The notes beneath the pieces were generated by a model, which searched no databases, was not told the origin of the DNA, and saw only the letters and a program-made list of their open reading frames with translations. A program made the position numbers and the translations under genes. From Verticillium longisporum (Eukaryota > Ascomycota > Sordariomycetes > Glomerellales > Plectosphaerellaceae), in NCBI GenBank assembly GCA_019188255.1, contig JAETXT010000001.1:3348001-3412000 (forward strand): 64,000 nt of DNA, written 5' to 3'. Positions 10,751 through 21,479 of the stretch are shown here, piece after piece. How positions within the stretch are numbered: the first letter of the stretch is position 1; the number at the start of each line of letters is the position of its first letter.

Positions 10751-11735
10751 ATGCCCGAATCCACACGGGCTCCGCCGGCCCCGACAAGCCTGCTCTCCGT
10801 CCCTTCTCCCATCGCGAACCTCTTCAAGCGTGTGCCCCTGGCCGTCTACCCGGCCAACGACTTGCCTCGGAGATCGCCCTCTGCCGACACGACGCGCGAG
10901 TTGCCCATCCTCTACATCTTTACGACCAAGGAGGGTGCTCGGGTGGGCAGGCCGAGTTTTAACCCGTCGTGTCTCAAGTGGCAGGTTGGTGCCCCCTTGG
11001 TTCTTCTGGTCCCCTTTACCTGTCCTCTGGTTCGCTAACATTGCTACCAGACTGTGCTGAAAATTGCCCGCTTGCCCTTCACGACAACACCGTCCACGAA
11101 CCACGCATCGCCTTCTGGCGCCCTGCCCTTCCTCCTACCTCCCCCTCGCCGACCCGCTCCAACAACTTGCCCATCCCCGCCGGCGACGCCCTCCTCAACC
11201 ACGCCGTATCCCACTCGCCGGCGAAAACACCGCCCAATCTCGCCGACGACCTGCCTCCCCGCCAGGAAGCGTACCTGGCCCTCCTACACGCCCGCCTACG
11301 CCCCGCCTTCCTCCACGCCCTGTACGTCAACCCGATAAACACACCTCTCCTGCAGGCCCTCTACGTCAACCCCTGCACGTCAAACTCGATTGTGCGCGCG
11401 ACGCTACAGCACCAGGTCCGTTCCGCCGCCGAGGCCGAGATTCTGGCGTCCACCAAGGCTGCCTACATAGATGCCGACGCGTTATATCAGGACGCCGTTG
11501 CCGGCTTTGCAGCGCTCGAGACGCTGCTGAGCGGCACAGCGGGGGAGAAGGCTTCTTTTCTGGCGGCGACGAGGCTGGGCTGTTCGACGCCGAGGTGTTC
11601 GCGTACACGGGCGTCAGCCTCGACGAGAGGCACGGCAGGGTCGACTGCCGGCTGGGCGAAGCGCTGAGGGCCTCGCCAGGGCTCGTCAGGCATCGGGAGC
11701 GCATGATGGTGACATATTTCCCAGAGAAGGCCTAG
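10751..11735 (+). CDS. SAM35: SAM35/Tob38-like metaxin family protein (two apparent frameshifts)
   Basis: Likely subunit of the mitochondrial outer-membrane sorting and assembly (SAM/TOB) complex, which inserts beta-barrel proteins. Exon 1 is 10751-10984 and the intron 10985-11050. The metaxin GST-N-like region shows LAVYPANDLP, ELPILYIF, PSFNPSCLKWQ|TVLKIARL and TNHASPSGALPFLLPPP. The frame then shifts at a C5 run (11141-11145) and continues with NLPIPAGDALLNH, RQEAYLALLHARLRPAFLHA and NTPLLQALYVNP. A second shift at a G5 run (11541-11545) leads into the GST-C-like end FFSGGDEAGLFDAEVFAYTG, stopping at 11735. With both runs read as six bases the protein would be about 306 residues. Both shifts lie in homopolymers and the frame is conserved on each side, so sequence error is likelier than a pseudogene. 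The SAM35 name is by family resemblance. Confidence 0.8.
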
Positions 11736-12266
11736 CCCTCGACACGATCTACTTGCATGAGGAGGAGTAAAATGTATAACAGAGACCGGCCCGATTGCGC
11801 CGTATGGTTGTATACCTAGCCTAATATCAACTCATAAAGCTGCTCTCTTCCGTCCCCGTGAACTGCTGGTTTCCCTGTGTCAGGCGACAAGACTAGGTGG
11901 GCACAGGCTGTTTGGGCAATCTGCAATGGATGCATGAATGTAACGAAGGTGCACAATATTATAGTGCCCTGTAAAAGCTGGGTACAAATTAAGTGGGAAG
12001 CCCGGGGAGCTTTCCGAATATTCACGCATGGTTAGCACTCAGCACTCTGCAAGTTTTGAGTATCAGAAAAGTGAATAGACAAGCAGATGTGTCGGCGTTG
12101 GTCGTGTCACCACGCCGTCTCGGCTTGCGCTGAAGTGTTGCCGCTACCGGCCACGCATTGCTGCAACTGGCACCAATCGAAACACGAGATCATGGTAAAA
12201 CACTTTCCTAGGTATTCGAGACAATTTCATAAATCATGAGAGCCCATTTTGCTTTCCACCCCTCCG
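11736..12266. other. Convergent intergenic region
   Basis: 3' flanks of the SAM35-like gene and the IDO gene. Moderately AT-rich, with no gene or repeat noticed. Confidence 0.5.
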
Positions 12267-13908
12267 TTACAGATCGGCCTTGTTCACGCCCCTCTCGGCA
12301 CAATACTTGTCGACCTCCTTCTGCAGGGTATCCTTCTGCCTCTCGACGAGGTCCATGACGTCCGCCAGCTCGTCGCCGAAGGCGGCGTCGCCCCGGGCCC
12401 CGCCGACGTCGGCGTGCCTGGTCATCTCGGCCCGCACGGCCCGCAGCTCGGTGGGGAGCCCGGTGGCGATGGGGCTGGCGCCCGTGGCGGTCGGGTGGCT
12501 CGTCCGCTTGAGGATGTACTCGCGCGCGAAGCACCAGTGGCGCCAGCGGAAGTCGCGGACCTGGTGCAGGATCTTGATCCACAGGCGGCGCGACTCGAGG
12601 AGGGCCTCGCGCTCGTCGGCGGCGGCGGGCAGGGGCAGGGGCTGGGCGGCGCCGTCGGGACCGAGGCCGAGGACGAGGCGCTTGACGTCGAGCTCGGCGG
12701 CGCGCTCGGCGACGTAGCCCAGGAAGGCGCGGTGGTTGCTGGGGCGGTACTCGCGGAAGTCGCGCAGGATGGCCGTCAGCGGCGTGTCGGGCATGGTCAC
12801 CTGCAGGAGGTTGTCCATGAGGGGCACGATCGAGTCGTTGGCGCCCGACTCGCCGCGGAAGGAGAGGGGCTCGTCCGAGACGCCCTCGTAGGTGACGCCG
12901 TGCGGGAACATGGACTGCGAGGTGATGCCGAAGATGAAGGTGCGGAACGACGTGTAGGACATGGGCTTCGACTTGGCCCACATGGTCTCCATGGCCGCGT
13001 TGATCTTGCGCAGCGACGCGAGCACGCTGGCGAGCGACTGGTTGATGTCCTCGCGCTGATGCAGCGACAGGGCCGCGTTGGGCGACGTGTTGGCGGCGTG
13101 TGCCAGCAGGGAGACGGCGCCCTTGACGAGGGGCCCCGAGTTCTTGACCATTTCTATGTGGACGAGCACGAAGCCGGCTTCGGAGGATGTGGGATCGAGG
13201 CCGTGCTCAAAGGCGCGGATGAGGCGGAGGTTGTCGTAGTCCATGCCTTGTTTGGGGTCCTCGAGGCGATAGTTGAAGAGGGCGTACGAGCCCGCATATT
13301 CCATGAAGGGCTTGAAGCCGGTGCTAGTTGCTGTTAGTGATTGGTCCTTGACGACGAGTGACTGTTGCTCAATGGGTATGCACCATGCTACGTGTTGGAG
13401 GTCACGGTGTTTGTGGACTCGAGGGCATACACATGCTCAAGAGAATCAGGCCGACTTACAGCTCAGCACAGCGCGCCATCGGCCGGGCAATCTGCTTCGG
13501 CAGCACGTCCCTACCCAGACCATACGGCTCTCCTTTGACGAAGCGCTCGTGGCAGGGCTCGAGCAGGTACGCCGACAAGAGGAAGGAGTAGTCACGGTAG
13601 AGGGCGTTCATGACGGGCAGGTCGTCCTTGTAGCGTTCAATGTGCTCCGTCAGGTCCGGCAGCTCGTCCTTGACTGCGTCACCAAACTTGTTGTTGGCCA
13701 GCAAGCCAGGCGATCCATCCAACAGCTTGATGGGCATGCGGGACAGCAAGGACTCGACGGGATCAAACTCGGAGGGGAGGGCGACGACAGGGTCGGCGCG
13801 GGGCAGGAAGCCCCTGGTGGTTGACACCATGAAGGCTGGAAGGGATTTGTCATGAGGACGAGTGTCGTCAAGGACAGGGAAGGACGCCGAAGCACCGAGC
13901 GAACCCAT
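12267..13908 (-). CDS. Indoleamine 2,3-dioxygenase family protein
   Basis: Haem enzyme that opens the indole ring of tryptophan to N-formylkynurenine, the first step of the kynurenine route to NAD. Two exons, 13908-13460 and 13323-12267, joined as MARCAEL|TGFKPFMEYA; 501 residues, in range for fungal IDOs. The start is the ATG of MGSLGASASFPVLDD; the in-frame codons upstream only translate a CA/TG microsatellite. Visible family blocks are LYRDYSFLLSAYLLEPCHER, GSYALFNYRLEDP, REDINQSLASVLASLRKINA, ESGANDSIVPLMDNLL and EYRPSNHRAFLGYV. The proximal haem ligand is the His of FRWRHWCFAREYIL, about residue 412, followed by the conserved SHPTATGASPIATG loop. The C-terminal tail is charged and coil-like. 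Which fungal IDO subclass it belongs to cannot be settled by eye. Confidence 0.93.
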
Positions 13909-13927
13909 TGTGTTGGAAGGGAGAATA

Positions 13928-13950
13928 TGTGTGTGTGTGTGTGTGTGTGT
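13928..13950. repeat. (TG)n microsatellite in the IDO 5' leader
   Basis: About eleven TG units lie some 20 bp upstream of the IDO start codon, so probably within the transcribed leader. Confidence 0.9.
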
Positions 13951-15102
13951 ATAAGTCAAAGGCTGCGGCCTGGAACAGGTCTCCTAACCTGGGAAAGAAG
14001 TAATGAGACGAAAATTGAAAAGATGATAAATTTGGGAGGGGGTTTGGTGCCTGTGTGGGAGAGGCTTGCAAGTCAGGCTCTAAACACCACTGTCTGGCTG
14101 GCCGCACTCGCTAATATACATCGTGGCCGGAAGCATTCCGGCCTCAAGTGAGGGGGAGAGGTCAAGGCCACCCAAACCATGTTCGGGCCCTCCGGTTTCT
14201 GTTTGTCATATCAAACGCCCTACTGTCGACGTGGAAGGTCAGCTGTGGTCATCCAGCATCCCACGTATGCCAGATGGACAGGCGGTTGACTCGTGGATGC
14301 CGATTCTGGTCAAGACAGTGAGTTGAGGTCATGTCTGCTATTGTCGCTGAGGTCCGCCTCTGGGCGAGCATGGCATTCGCTGGCGTCGGGTGCCACTTGT
14401 GCTGTGCCATCAAAAATCGTCGCAGCGGCTGGAAGTTTCGAAGACGTATATATGGACCGTGTAGTTCCCCCTTCTGGCCATTGCTGACCATCTACCCCAG
14501 CCTGATTCCCCAGACCCTGAGCCGACGATGTGAAGGCGAACGGACGGAAGCGAAACAAAGGGCGCGGGAAAAGGGGGGGAGGGTTGAGTAATGGATTGCG
14601 CAAGATTGGAGTCAGGACCCACATAAACCCCGACACTTGCCGGCCGTGGCCGGAAGAGTTCCGGCCTCTTGGCGCGCCCGGCTTCGGACCAGGGTGCCAC
14701 AGATAAGGTCCCCCACGGCCCCGACTCGTCAGACCCCAAAGCCTTGCTTCGCTTTTTGATAACGATGAATGCAAGGGCACAGTCTAGTTGCGTCAGACCA
14801 AAAAAAAAGTTTGTATTGGATTTACATCCGCACCCCGCTTGCGTGGGGTGGTCTGCAGTGTCATGGACAACACGAAGCTGCCTTGGAGAGTGACAAGACG
14901 ACCGATCATATGCCGGCCCTGCTAAGAAACCTCCCTCGTCATCGTCGATTATAGTCCTCCGCCCTAAACCTTCATATCGAGTCGTGTCCCATTAGAGGCT
15001 TCTGTCTGCCCTGTCATAAAGTGTCGTACCCTAATGGTTCTTGTCAATACAGTCTTCATCGCCGGTTGATCGTCAGCCAGTACGAACCTCCGCAAACTAA
15101 CT
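13951..15102. other. Intergenic, IDO promoter side
   Basis: Region upstream of IDO and downstream of the Gly-Ser-Ser repeat protein. No gene seen. An A9 run near 14801-14809 is the only conspicuous run. Confidence 0.45.
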
Positions 15103-16383
15103 TCAAGGAAGAGCAATGGTCCTCCAGACAATCGCTGAAGCGTCGTCGTCAGGGAATGCCAGGGTCAAGATGCCGGGCCCACTGGGTGCAGCACTGACAG
15201 CAGCAGCTGCCGGCTCTGCGCTCGGGGCCACGCTGCTTGCTTCTTGTGCCACGACCTCCGCAGGCGCAGGCGGAAGAGTTGCCTCCGGCGCGGCCGCGAG
15301 AGCCGCAGCACTGGAAGGCAGAGATGCGCTGGCTCCAGGGGCGCCAGGAGACGCAAGCGCCATGTCGAGAAGGGCTGTGCCGTCTACACCCGAGGGAATG
15401 GCTTTCAGGTTGGCTGAGAGATTCTCCGACGCAGAAGTGCCGTTCACGATGGCAGAGACATCCTCTGCAACCGGGAGTGGTGTAGGGTCGTCAACAATGT
15501 ACTCGGTCAAGGTCCGTGTGATTGTGAAGGTACAGCCGCTGGCGCCTGCCCTGACGGACGACGTGACAACTGTCCCCAAATCGCTACCACTTGCGCCGAG
15601 GCCATTGCTGACTCCCTGAATCACTGAAGCGGTCGAGGTCGCTGCCAACGAGTTGGCCGAGTTTGCTACACCGGTCGTTAGCTGATCAGGGACAGCACCA
15701 CTTACCACAAAGTCGGGAACACCCGTCGCTGTGCCTTCCTGCCTGTCGGGGTCGGAGGCGGCATTCGAGGGCAGAGACCCGCCAGAGCCGCCAGAGGAGC
15801 CAGAGGAGCCAGAGCCGCCAGAGCCGCCAGAGGAACCAGAGGAGCCAGAGGAGCCAGAGGAGCCAGAGGCTCCAGAGGAGCCAGAGGAGCCAGAGGAGCC
15901 AGAGGCTCCAGAGGAGCCAGAGGAGCCAGAGGAGCCAGAGGAGCCAGAAGAGCCAGAGGAACCAGAGGAGCCAGAGGAACCAGACGCCCCTGTGCCCGCG
16001 GCAGCTCCATTTGATGCCTGGCCACCGGATGTCAGTACAGCAGCCTGGCCTTTCATCAAGGCAGAGAGCCTTTGTTCGACGTCTTGGACGTCCGCGATGA
16101 GTTCCTTCAGCTCCTGTTCCGACACCGCAACCCCGGCAGTAGAAGCACGCCTGACAATCTCCAAAACGGCAGTCGGGACACGGTGACCGCCGTGAAACAT
16201 GCCGCCGGGGACATTCTTGACTTCCAGGGAGGCTTCGTTGTGTCCGCCAGCCAGCGCCAGAGCATTGCCTTGGCCATGCGGTGAGCTGGGCTCGAGAGAT
16301 TTCCCACGAAGCACTGCACCCGATGAGCCTTGAAAGGCGGCGGCAAGCACGACGAGGCTGTTGGCAACGTTCTTGATAGACAT
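15103..16383 (-). CDS. Secreted protein with Gly-Ser-Ser triplet repeats
   Basis: Intronless 426-residue frame. The N-terminus is a plausible signal peptide (MSIKNVANSLVVLAAAFQGS, cleavage near SSGA). Residues 50-115 are mixed and contain a short amphipathic, possibly coiled segment (SEQELKELIADVQDVEQRLS). Residues about 132-200 are a run of 23 triplets, mostly GSS with GAS and GGS variants, encoded by near-identical 9-bp DNA repeats. After it comes a region with GCTFTITRTLTEYIVDDP and an Ala/Pro/Ser-rich tail ending in LTLAFPDDDASAIVW. No enzyme motif is visible. By architecture (inference) it may be a wall-associated, adhesive or secreted structural protein. The repeat tract is likely to vary in length between strains. 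An 18-bp triplicated element lies directly upstream of the ATG. Confidence 0.75.
   Translation of the reverse strand: MSIKNVANSLVVLAAAFQGSSGAVLRGKSLEPSSPHGQGNALALAGGHNEASLEVKNVPGGMFHGGHRVPTAVLEIVRRASTAGVAVSEQELKELIADVQDVEQRLSALMKGQAAVLTSGGQASNGAAAGTGASGSSGSSGSSGSSGSSGSSGSSGSSGASGSSGSSGSSGASGSSGSSGSSGSSGGSGGSGSSGSSGGSGGSLPSNAASDPDRQEGTATGVPDFVVSGAVPDQLTTGVANSANSLAATSTASVIQGVSNGLGASGSDLGTVVTSSVRAGASGCTFTITRTLTEYIVDDPTPLPVAEDVSAIVNGTSASENLSANLKAIPSGVDGTALLDMALASPGAPGASASLPSSAAALAAAPEATLPPAPAEVVAQEASSVAPSAEPAAAAVSAAPSGPGILTLAFPDDDASAIVWRTIALP
15784..15990 (-). repeat. Coding tandem repeat (GSS/GAS/GGS triplets)
   Basis: Uninterrupted 9-bp-type repeats, seen on the plus strand as variants of CCAGAGGAG, encode Gly-X-Ser triplets of the secreted protein. 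Repeat copies differ mostly at one position (agg/ggc variants). Confidence 0.9.
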
Positions 16384-16390
16384 GATAGAG

Positions 16391-16444
16391 TATAACGAAT
16401 TCTTTGGGTATAACGAATTCTTTGGGTATAACGAATTCTTTGGG
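16391..16444. repeat. Three tandem copies of an 18-bp element before the ATG
   Basis: The unit TATAACGAATTCTTTGGG is repeated three times without a mismatch, ending 8 bp from the start codon of the Gly-Ser-Ser repeat gene. It probably lies in its 5' leader or core promoter. Confidence 0.95.
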
Positions 16445-18793
16445 TATGATGATCAATGTCACGGTTGCGCACTGCGGGACTCGTCGTAGAGCACCTGTTA
16501 TAGATTCGCCTTCTTGGGCGTCGCGAGGTGCGCAGCAACGCATTCCAGTAGCCGTTGCCAGTATCTGCTGGACACACATTCCAGAGATCTCACCAAGGTC
16601 TCATAGCCCCTCTCGATGTGACCTTTTATGAATTCAGCCAAGGACGGCTGCCAAGTTTGCCATGTGCCATGTGCCCTTGACAAAGGTCCAGATGCACGGT
16701 AAGAATTAACAATCTCGGATGTCATGATATTGGCACAATGTGACAGGAGCACCATGGAATGCACGATGGACGAGGTGACGAACGATCGCTGCGCAAGTTG
16801 CTCCATGCAGAGGGCCGCGTGCACAGAAAGCTGGCAGTCTCTCTCTCTCGGCCACTGAGTACGATCAATTCATGTCCTGGTCAGGGCGTGACGCAAGAGG
16901 CGTGCCTTGTGGAGCGATTAGCTCAGATGGGGGCTCTGTTACCTACCGATCCTCATCACCAGCCCGATAGAAGTTGGCTTCTCCTCAGCGATGGAAGAAA
17001 ATGCCATGACCAGCGGACAATCTTTTCACAATGGATCTAGAGTTGGCCGTGTTCGCAAGAGTCCAGGCATGTCCGACCGCCAAATTGATTCGGCCTGGGC
17101 CTCGGGGGTTGGCAATGCCGGCCGACGTGATCGATTTGGTTATGAAGGTGGTGGAGTGCCTGGTCAGCCGGAACAACATACTTTGCGAAGCCTGTCACAT
17201 TTCGGCGCAGGCTGCGGGCTCTCTGTAGACGAGGATAGACCTTGGGCGCCCAAAGGTCACATCATCAAGGTGTTCCAAGAGCAAGTTGTTGCACGATTGA
17301 AGTGGAGGCCGCAGAAATACTGTCCGGGTGCCCAACCCTGGCGGAGCATGTGCCGAGACTGGATATATGTTTCTCTCATGGCGAGGAGTATGATCACTTC
17401 GGACCACTGACTGGTAGGCATTCCGTGGAGGTGCAAGTCATTAGATGAGCTGGCGTTCCATGTGGATCAGGGTGAGAGGTTCTGGTGGGCGAAGCTTGAT
17501 TTGCTGCGACTCGTTGGAGAATCCACCGGTTGGCCCCCTCCATTGCCAGTCAGGGCGTTAACGTTGACGGGGGCACAGCAGGTACCTTGCTTGGGATGGC
17601 CGTGGTGTTCGGAGAAGAAAGACCTGACGCTGACAGTGGCGGGACGAGACAGGGCAGGGCAAGGCCCTTTCTCCAATGATGGTGATGAATGGAGTTGAGG
17701 GCGCCAGAGACGATTTCAGATGCGCTTGGCCACTTTGGGTACCTTAGGATGCGAGTGGAGGATGCCTGTTGCCAGCCAGTTGGTCAGGGCTTCCCATCTC
17801 CGTCGTGATGGCCCGAGGATGTTTGGGAGTCGGGATGGGCGGAAGAAGGGTGTTTCGCTAGGTGACAACAAGGAAATCATGCCTGAGGCCTGAGGGGGGT
17901 AGAGGGGGCAGAGGGGGCAGAAGCAAGGAGCAGGCCGGATCAACCCAGGCGCCGAGCTCCCTCCTGTTCTTGCCGCCTGGGATAAGTGCATGTACGAATA
18001 TACCAGGGCAGGCGCAGGTGGGGCACAGGGAAGGGACCTTGGGGACCTGAGTGGGAGCACGGACCATGTCTGGTTACGTGACTGGACAAGGGCGATCCAC
18101 CCTTTCCCTTTTCCCCTTTGCTCTTGCCTTTCTCGCTTACCCACTTCCCACGACTGCCCGTCCCCGGCTGTAGAGGCCAGTGCCTTGTGCTGGCGCGCGA
18201 GGAAGAGACAAGGTCGATTTCTCGAGCGAGCCCAGCCCAGCAGCATGAGAAGTCTACCACCGCTCATTGTCACGCCGCCGGGCACTCGCGACAAAATGAG
18301 ACGCCAAACCTACCAGATGGGCTCCCCCATAAAATAAAAATTCTCCCTCCTCCCCATCGCATCACCCCATCACCCATCCCAGCATCACTGTTTGCCAGCC
18401 TTTTGCCATCACCGTCACCATCACTGACGACTCGCCGCCGCCCTTCTCCGACCGTCCACCAAAAGCCCGCAGCCTGCCCCTGCGACCAGCAGCCAGATCA
18501 CCACGAGCCGCTCCAGCTCCAGCTCCGCTCTCTGCCTCGCTGGAAGACTGGCCCAACCGCCACTCCTGTCTGTCCATCCATCCATCCATCCATTCATTCA
18601 CCCAGTTCCGTTCTCCTTCCTGTCCATCCCCCAGCCCCAGTCACCCCAAACGCAAACCCATTGCGGCTCGCCCCCTTGGTAACAAAACCACACCAAAACA
18701 CCAAGTCGTTGGCACCTTTCTTGTCTGCCTCCCAACCATTCGCCCGCCCCATTTCCCTCCCTCCCACCCACACACGCAACATCATCCATCGCC
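16445..18793. other. Intergenic region without recognisable gene
   Basis: Divergent promoter space between the secreted repeat protein and IES4. Open frames here, including minus 18294-17716, lack family features. The last 450 bp before IES4 are strongly pyrimidine-rich, as expected of a fungal promoter and 5' leader, with a CATC microsatellite at 18573-18600. Confidence 0.5.
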
Positions 18794-19734
18794 ATGGCTC
18801 CGGCATCCAAGTCATCCGTCAGTCGACGCAAGTCCAACGGCGCAACGGGCGCCCTGACCATCGTCCTCAAAGTTTCCCCCGACAGGCTCAAGGACCTTCT
18901 CGACCCCCAACCCACCAAGGAAGAAACGCCTGCCAAAGACTCGCCCGAGGACAAGGCCGCCTTGCCCACAGAGGAGAGCAAGCCCGAATCCGCCGCCGCC
19001 TCGCCTGCGCCCAGCAACACGCAGCCCACGACTGGCGCGGTCAACGGCGAGAACGCGTCCGACTCGAACCCTGCCACGCCGGCCGCCACTGCCAACGGAA
19101 CACCTGCACCAGGCACTATGGCGCCTCCCGTCGACGGCTCGAAGAAGAAGGGAACCAAGCGATCCGCAGGCGCCGCCAATGGCCTCGGACCCGATGGCCT
19201 GCCCAAGGTCAGGGGTAAGCCCGGTCCCAAGAAGAAGGCTCGACTGTGAGTACCCCTGTTCATGACCGTCCCGTCTATCCGCGACGTTCAAGCTGACCTC
19301 AGTCTAGGGAGGACGGCACCATCGATCCCAATAGCACCGGTCGCGGCGGTGCCGGCGCTCACAAGCTCGGACCCAAGGCCAACCAGGGCGCCATCAATGC
19401 CGGCCTTCGCGCCCTCGACAGGTCCGGCAAGCCCTGTCGCAAGTGGTCCAAGGGTGGATTCACGATGAAGAGCTTCACGGGAGTCGTATGGGAGATTCCT
19501 CGCTGGACGGCGCCGCCTGACATTGCCATCCCGGCGTCAGAGGACTCCAACGCTGCCTCTGCCGACAGCAGTTCGAAGGAGAACAAAGAGGTCAACGACG
19601 AACCTAAGAGCGACGCCAACAGTGCCATGCCAAACAGTAATGCAAACAGCGCAGCCGGCGTTGAGGCCAACAGCGGTCCCGGCAGCGCCATCAATCCAAG
19701 CTCGCCAGCCCCGATGGCCATCCCCGCCGCTTAA
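18794..19734 (+). CDS. IES4: INO80 chromatin-remodelling complex subunit Ies4
   Basis: Small fungal-specific subunit of the INO80 remodeller, acting in the nucleus. Two exons, 18794-19245 and 19308-19734, joined as KKKARL|EDGTIDP; 292 residues. Near the N-terminus the family block GALTIVLKVSPDRLKDLLDP is visible. A long disordered Ala/Pro/Ser/Thr linker follows. The diagnostic core is PKVRGKPGPKKKARL, then AHKLGPKANQGAINAGLRAL, DRSGKPCRKWSKGGF and KSFTGVVWEIPRW. The last 80 residues are again low complexity and Ser/Asn-rich. The basic GKPGPKKKARL patch resembles an AT-hook or nuclear localisation signal. Assignment rests on the conserved core, which matches the Ies4 family as I know it. Confidence 0.88.
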
Positions 19735-21479
19735 GAGATATTTCACCCACGCTCGTGGCTTTGTGACGTCTCGTAGGTTGTGTACAGATGGTTGGGTGGA
19801 GTTTGGGCGCCTGGTCGGAAATACCAGGCAGGTGACCCGTACCGCAGATTTTTTTTTTTTTGGCGGTCTAGGGTTTACCTCTCATTTGCAGCAAGTGCAG
19901 GGCTCCTTGGGCCCTTTATGGAGCGATGCGATTCTGCAGGCGTTGGGGCGAGATTTTTAACAGTGCATGATTGGCACTTTTGAGCTGCTCGAGGGCATTC
20001 GGCGTTTGCCAGGCAAGGCACATGTATTACGTTGGCAGTCGTTCAAGCATTTGCCGTGGATCAATCTTTATTTTCGAATAGACATGATGCCCAGTACTGC
20101 GCAAATCACAGATGGCTTTAGGCCATCCTAATGACCCTGTCGGTTGCGTGTATTTGTCCTGTTGGGATCTGTTGCTGAGAAAGGCAGCTCTATCCCGCTG
20201 TTGTCTCGATTTCCCGTCGTCGATGATGCACATTGTATAGCATGGCGTGGTCATCCAAGGCTGCTCGAAGCTTCGAGGTTGGCCACAAAACTGGTGACCT
20301 CCATTGTGCATCTGAATGACACGATGGATGGCTCACAGCGAGTCATCGGCGTGGACACTTGGCCTCGAACAGCGACTCCATCTGGCCAGGCGCCTTGCTG
20401 GCGATGAAGACGCGAGGTTGCGGGCTGAGCAGTGAGATTAGGTAAGCCGCGTGCGCGATTCGCGAGCTCCTTGTCGGATAGCGTCTTCGGTTTGGATCCA
20501 CAGTACCTAAGGTAGGTACCTTTCAAGTAAGTTACCTAGGTAGGTACCAAGGTAGAGACAGTTACCTGTCGCACCTTGTGTGATGTGTTGCGTTGCCATT
20601 TTACTTGTTTCCCCGTCGGTGTATTGGAGGGTACTCACAGGCAACTTCATACATTGCCGGGTTTGAGTTTGACCTTGGGCAATGAACGTGGTGAGTGCAG
20701 CCCCAACGAATTATCAGTGACGGTATTGCTGTTCACGGCCACTGTTGGACCCGCCGGCTGGGGCTGGCATGGGCGGGGTGGCTCACCTCACACTGCCACC
20801 TGGTACATGTACTGGGCGGTGGGTGCAGGGCGCTGTGACCGACTCTGCTTAGCGCTCGACCAAGCCGGCCTAGCTGATGCGACGGCCCAAGGAGACCACC
20901 CGCGTGATGGGACGCCCTGCTGTAATCGGCACTGGCCGGGGGGATGGGCTGTCCAGCGAGGTGCATGACGGGACGTCCATGGGTACCACCTACCTGTGCC
21001 TATACTCTCCGCCCATCTCGACCTTCCAGACGACCTTCTTTCGTGCCTGCAACAACGTACGACTGCCATCTCAAGCCAGACAGTAGCTTCCGCGGCGTGC
21101 GTGTGACGCTAGCCAAGCTTCAGGACGTAGGCTTCATCATCGAACCTTGAGGACGACGCGTACAACCCTCACTCCACCCGAAACGATTACTCGACGGACA
21201 CACCAGCCATCTAGCTCCGACGTCACGATACGGCCTATCCGTCGACACTACCGAAACCCCCAACTCTTATCTACCGGCCCAACGACTTCGTCCCCCTTGG
21301 ATCACAGGACGCGAGCTTGTCCTGTTACCAACCAGGTGTTCCTCCTTCGACTGAACACTTGTTCTTTCGATTCCGCGTCTTGGTCCGAGGAGGCATCCGA
21401 AGTCTCGCCGCCGGCCCTCTGGTTAACGTCGCGATCGCTGGCTGCCTCGCCCTTGCCCGGCTATTGACGACCCTTCACT
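19735..21479. other. Intergenic region with AGGTACCT-type palindrome cluster
   Basis: Downstream of IES4 and upstream of the Gid1-like gene. A dense cluster of TACCTAGGTAGGTACC-type motifs lies at 20502-20582. No gene supported. Confidence 0.5.

Noticed and set aside
10985..11735. Extra introns to explain the two frame changes in the SAM35-like gene
   Set aside because: No GT...AG pair lies between the last residue in one frame and the first in the next; single-base loss in C5/G5 runs explains both.
12249..13337. 362-residue open frame on the plus strand opposite IDO
   Set aside because: Same shadow effect of a GC-rich coding exon; low-complexity translation with no domain.
15731..16186. 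Plus-strand frame translating to PEEPEEPEEP repeats
   Set aside because: Antisense reading of the GSS triplet tract. The sense frame has a signal peptide and normal flanks, so it is the real gene.
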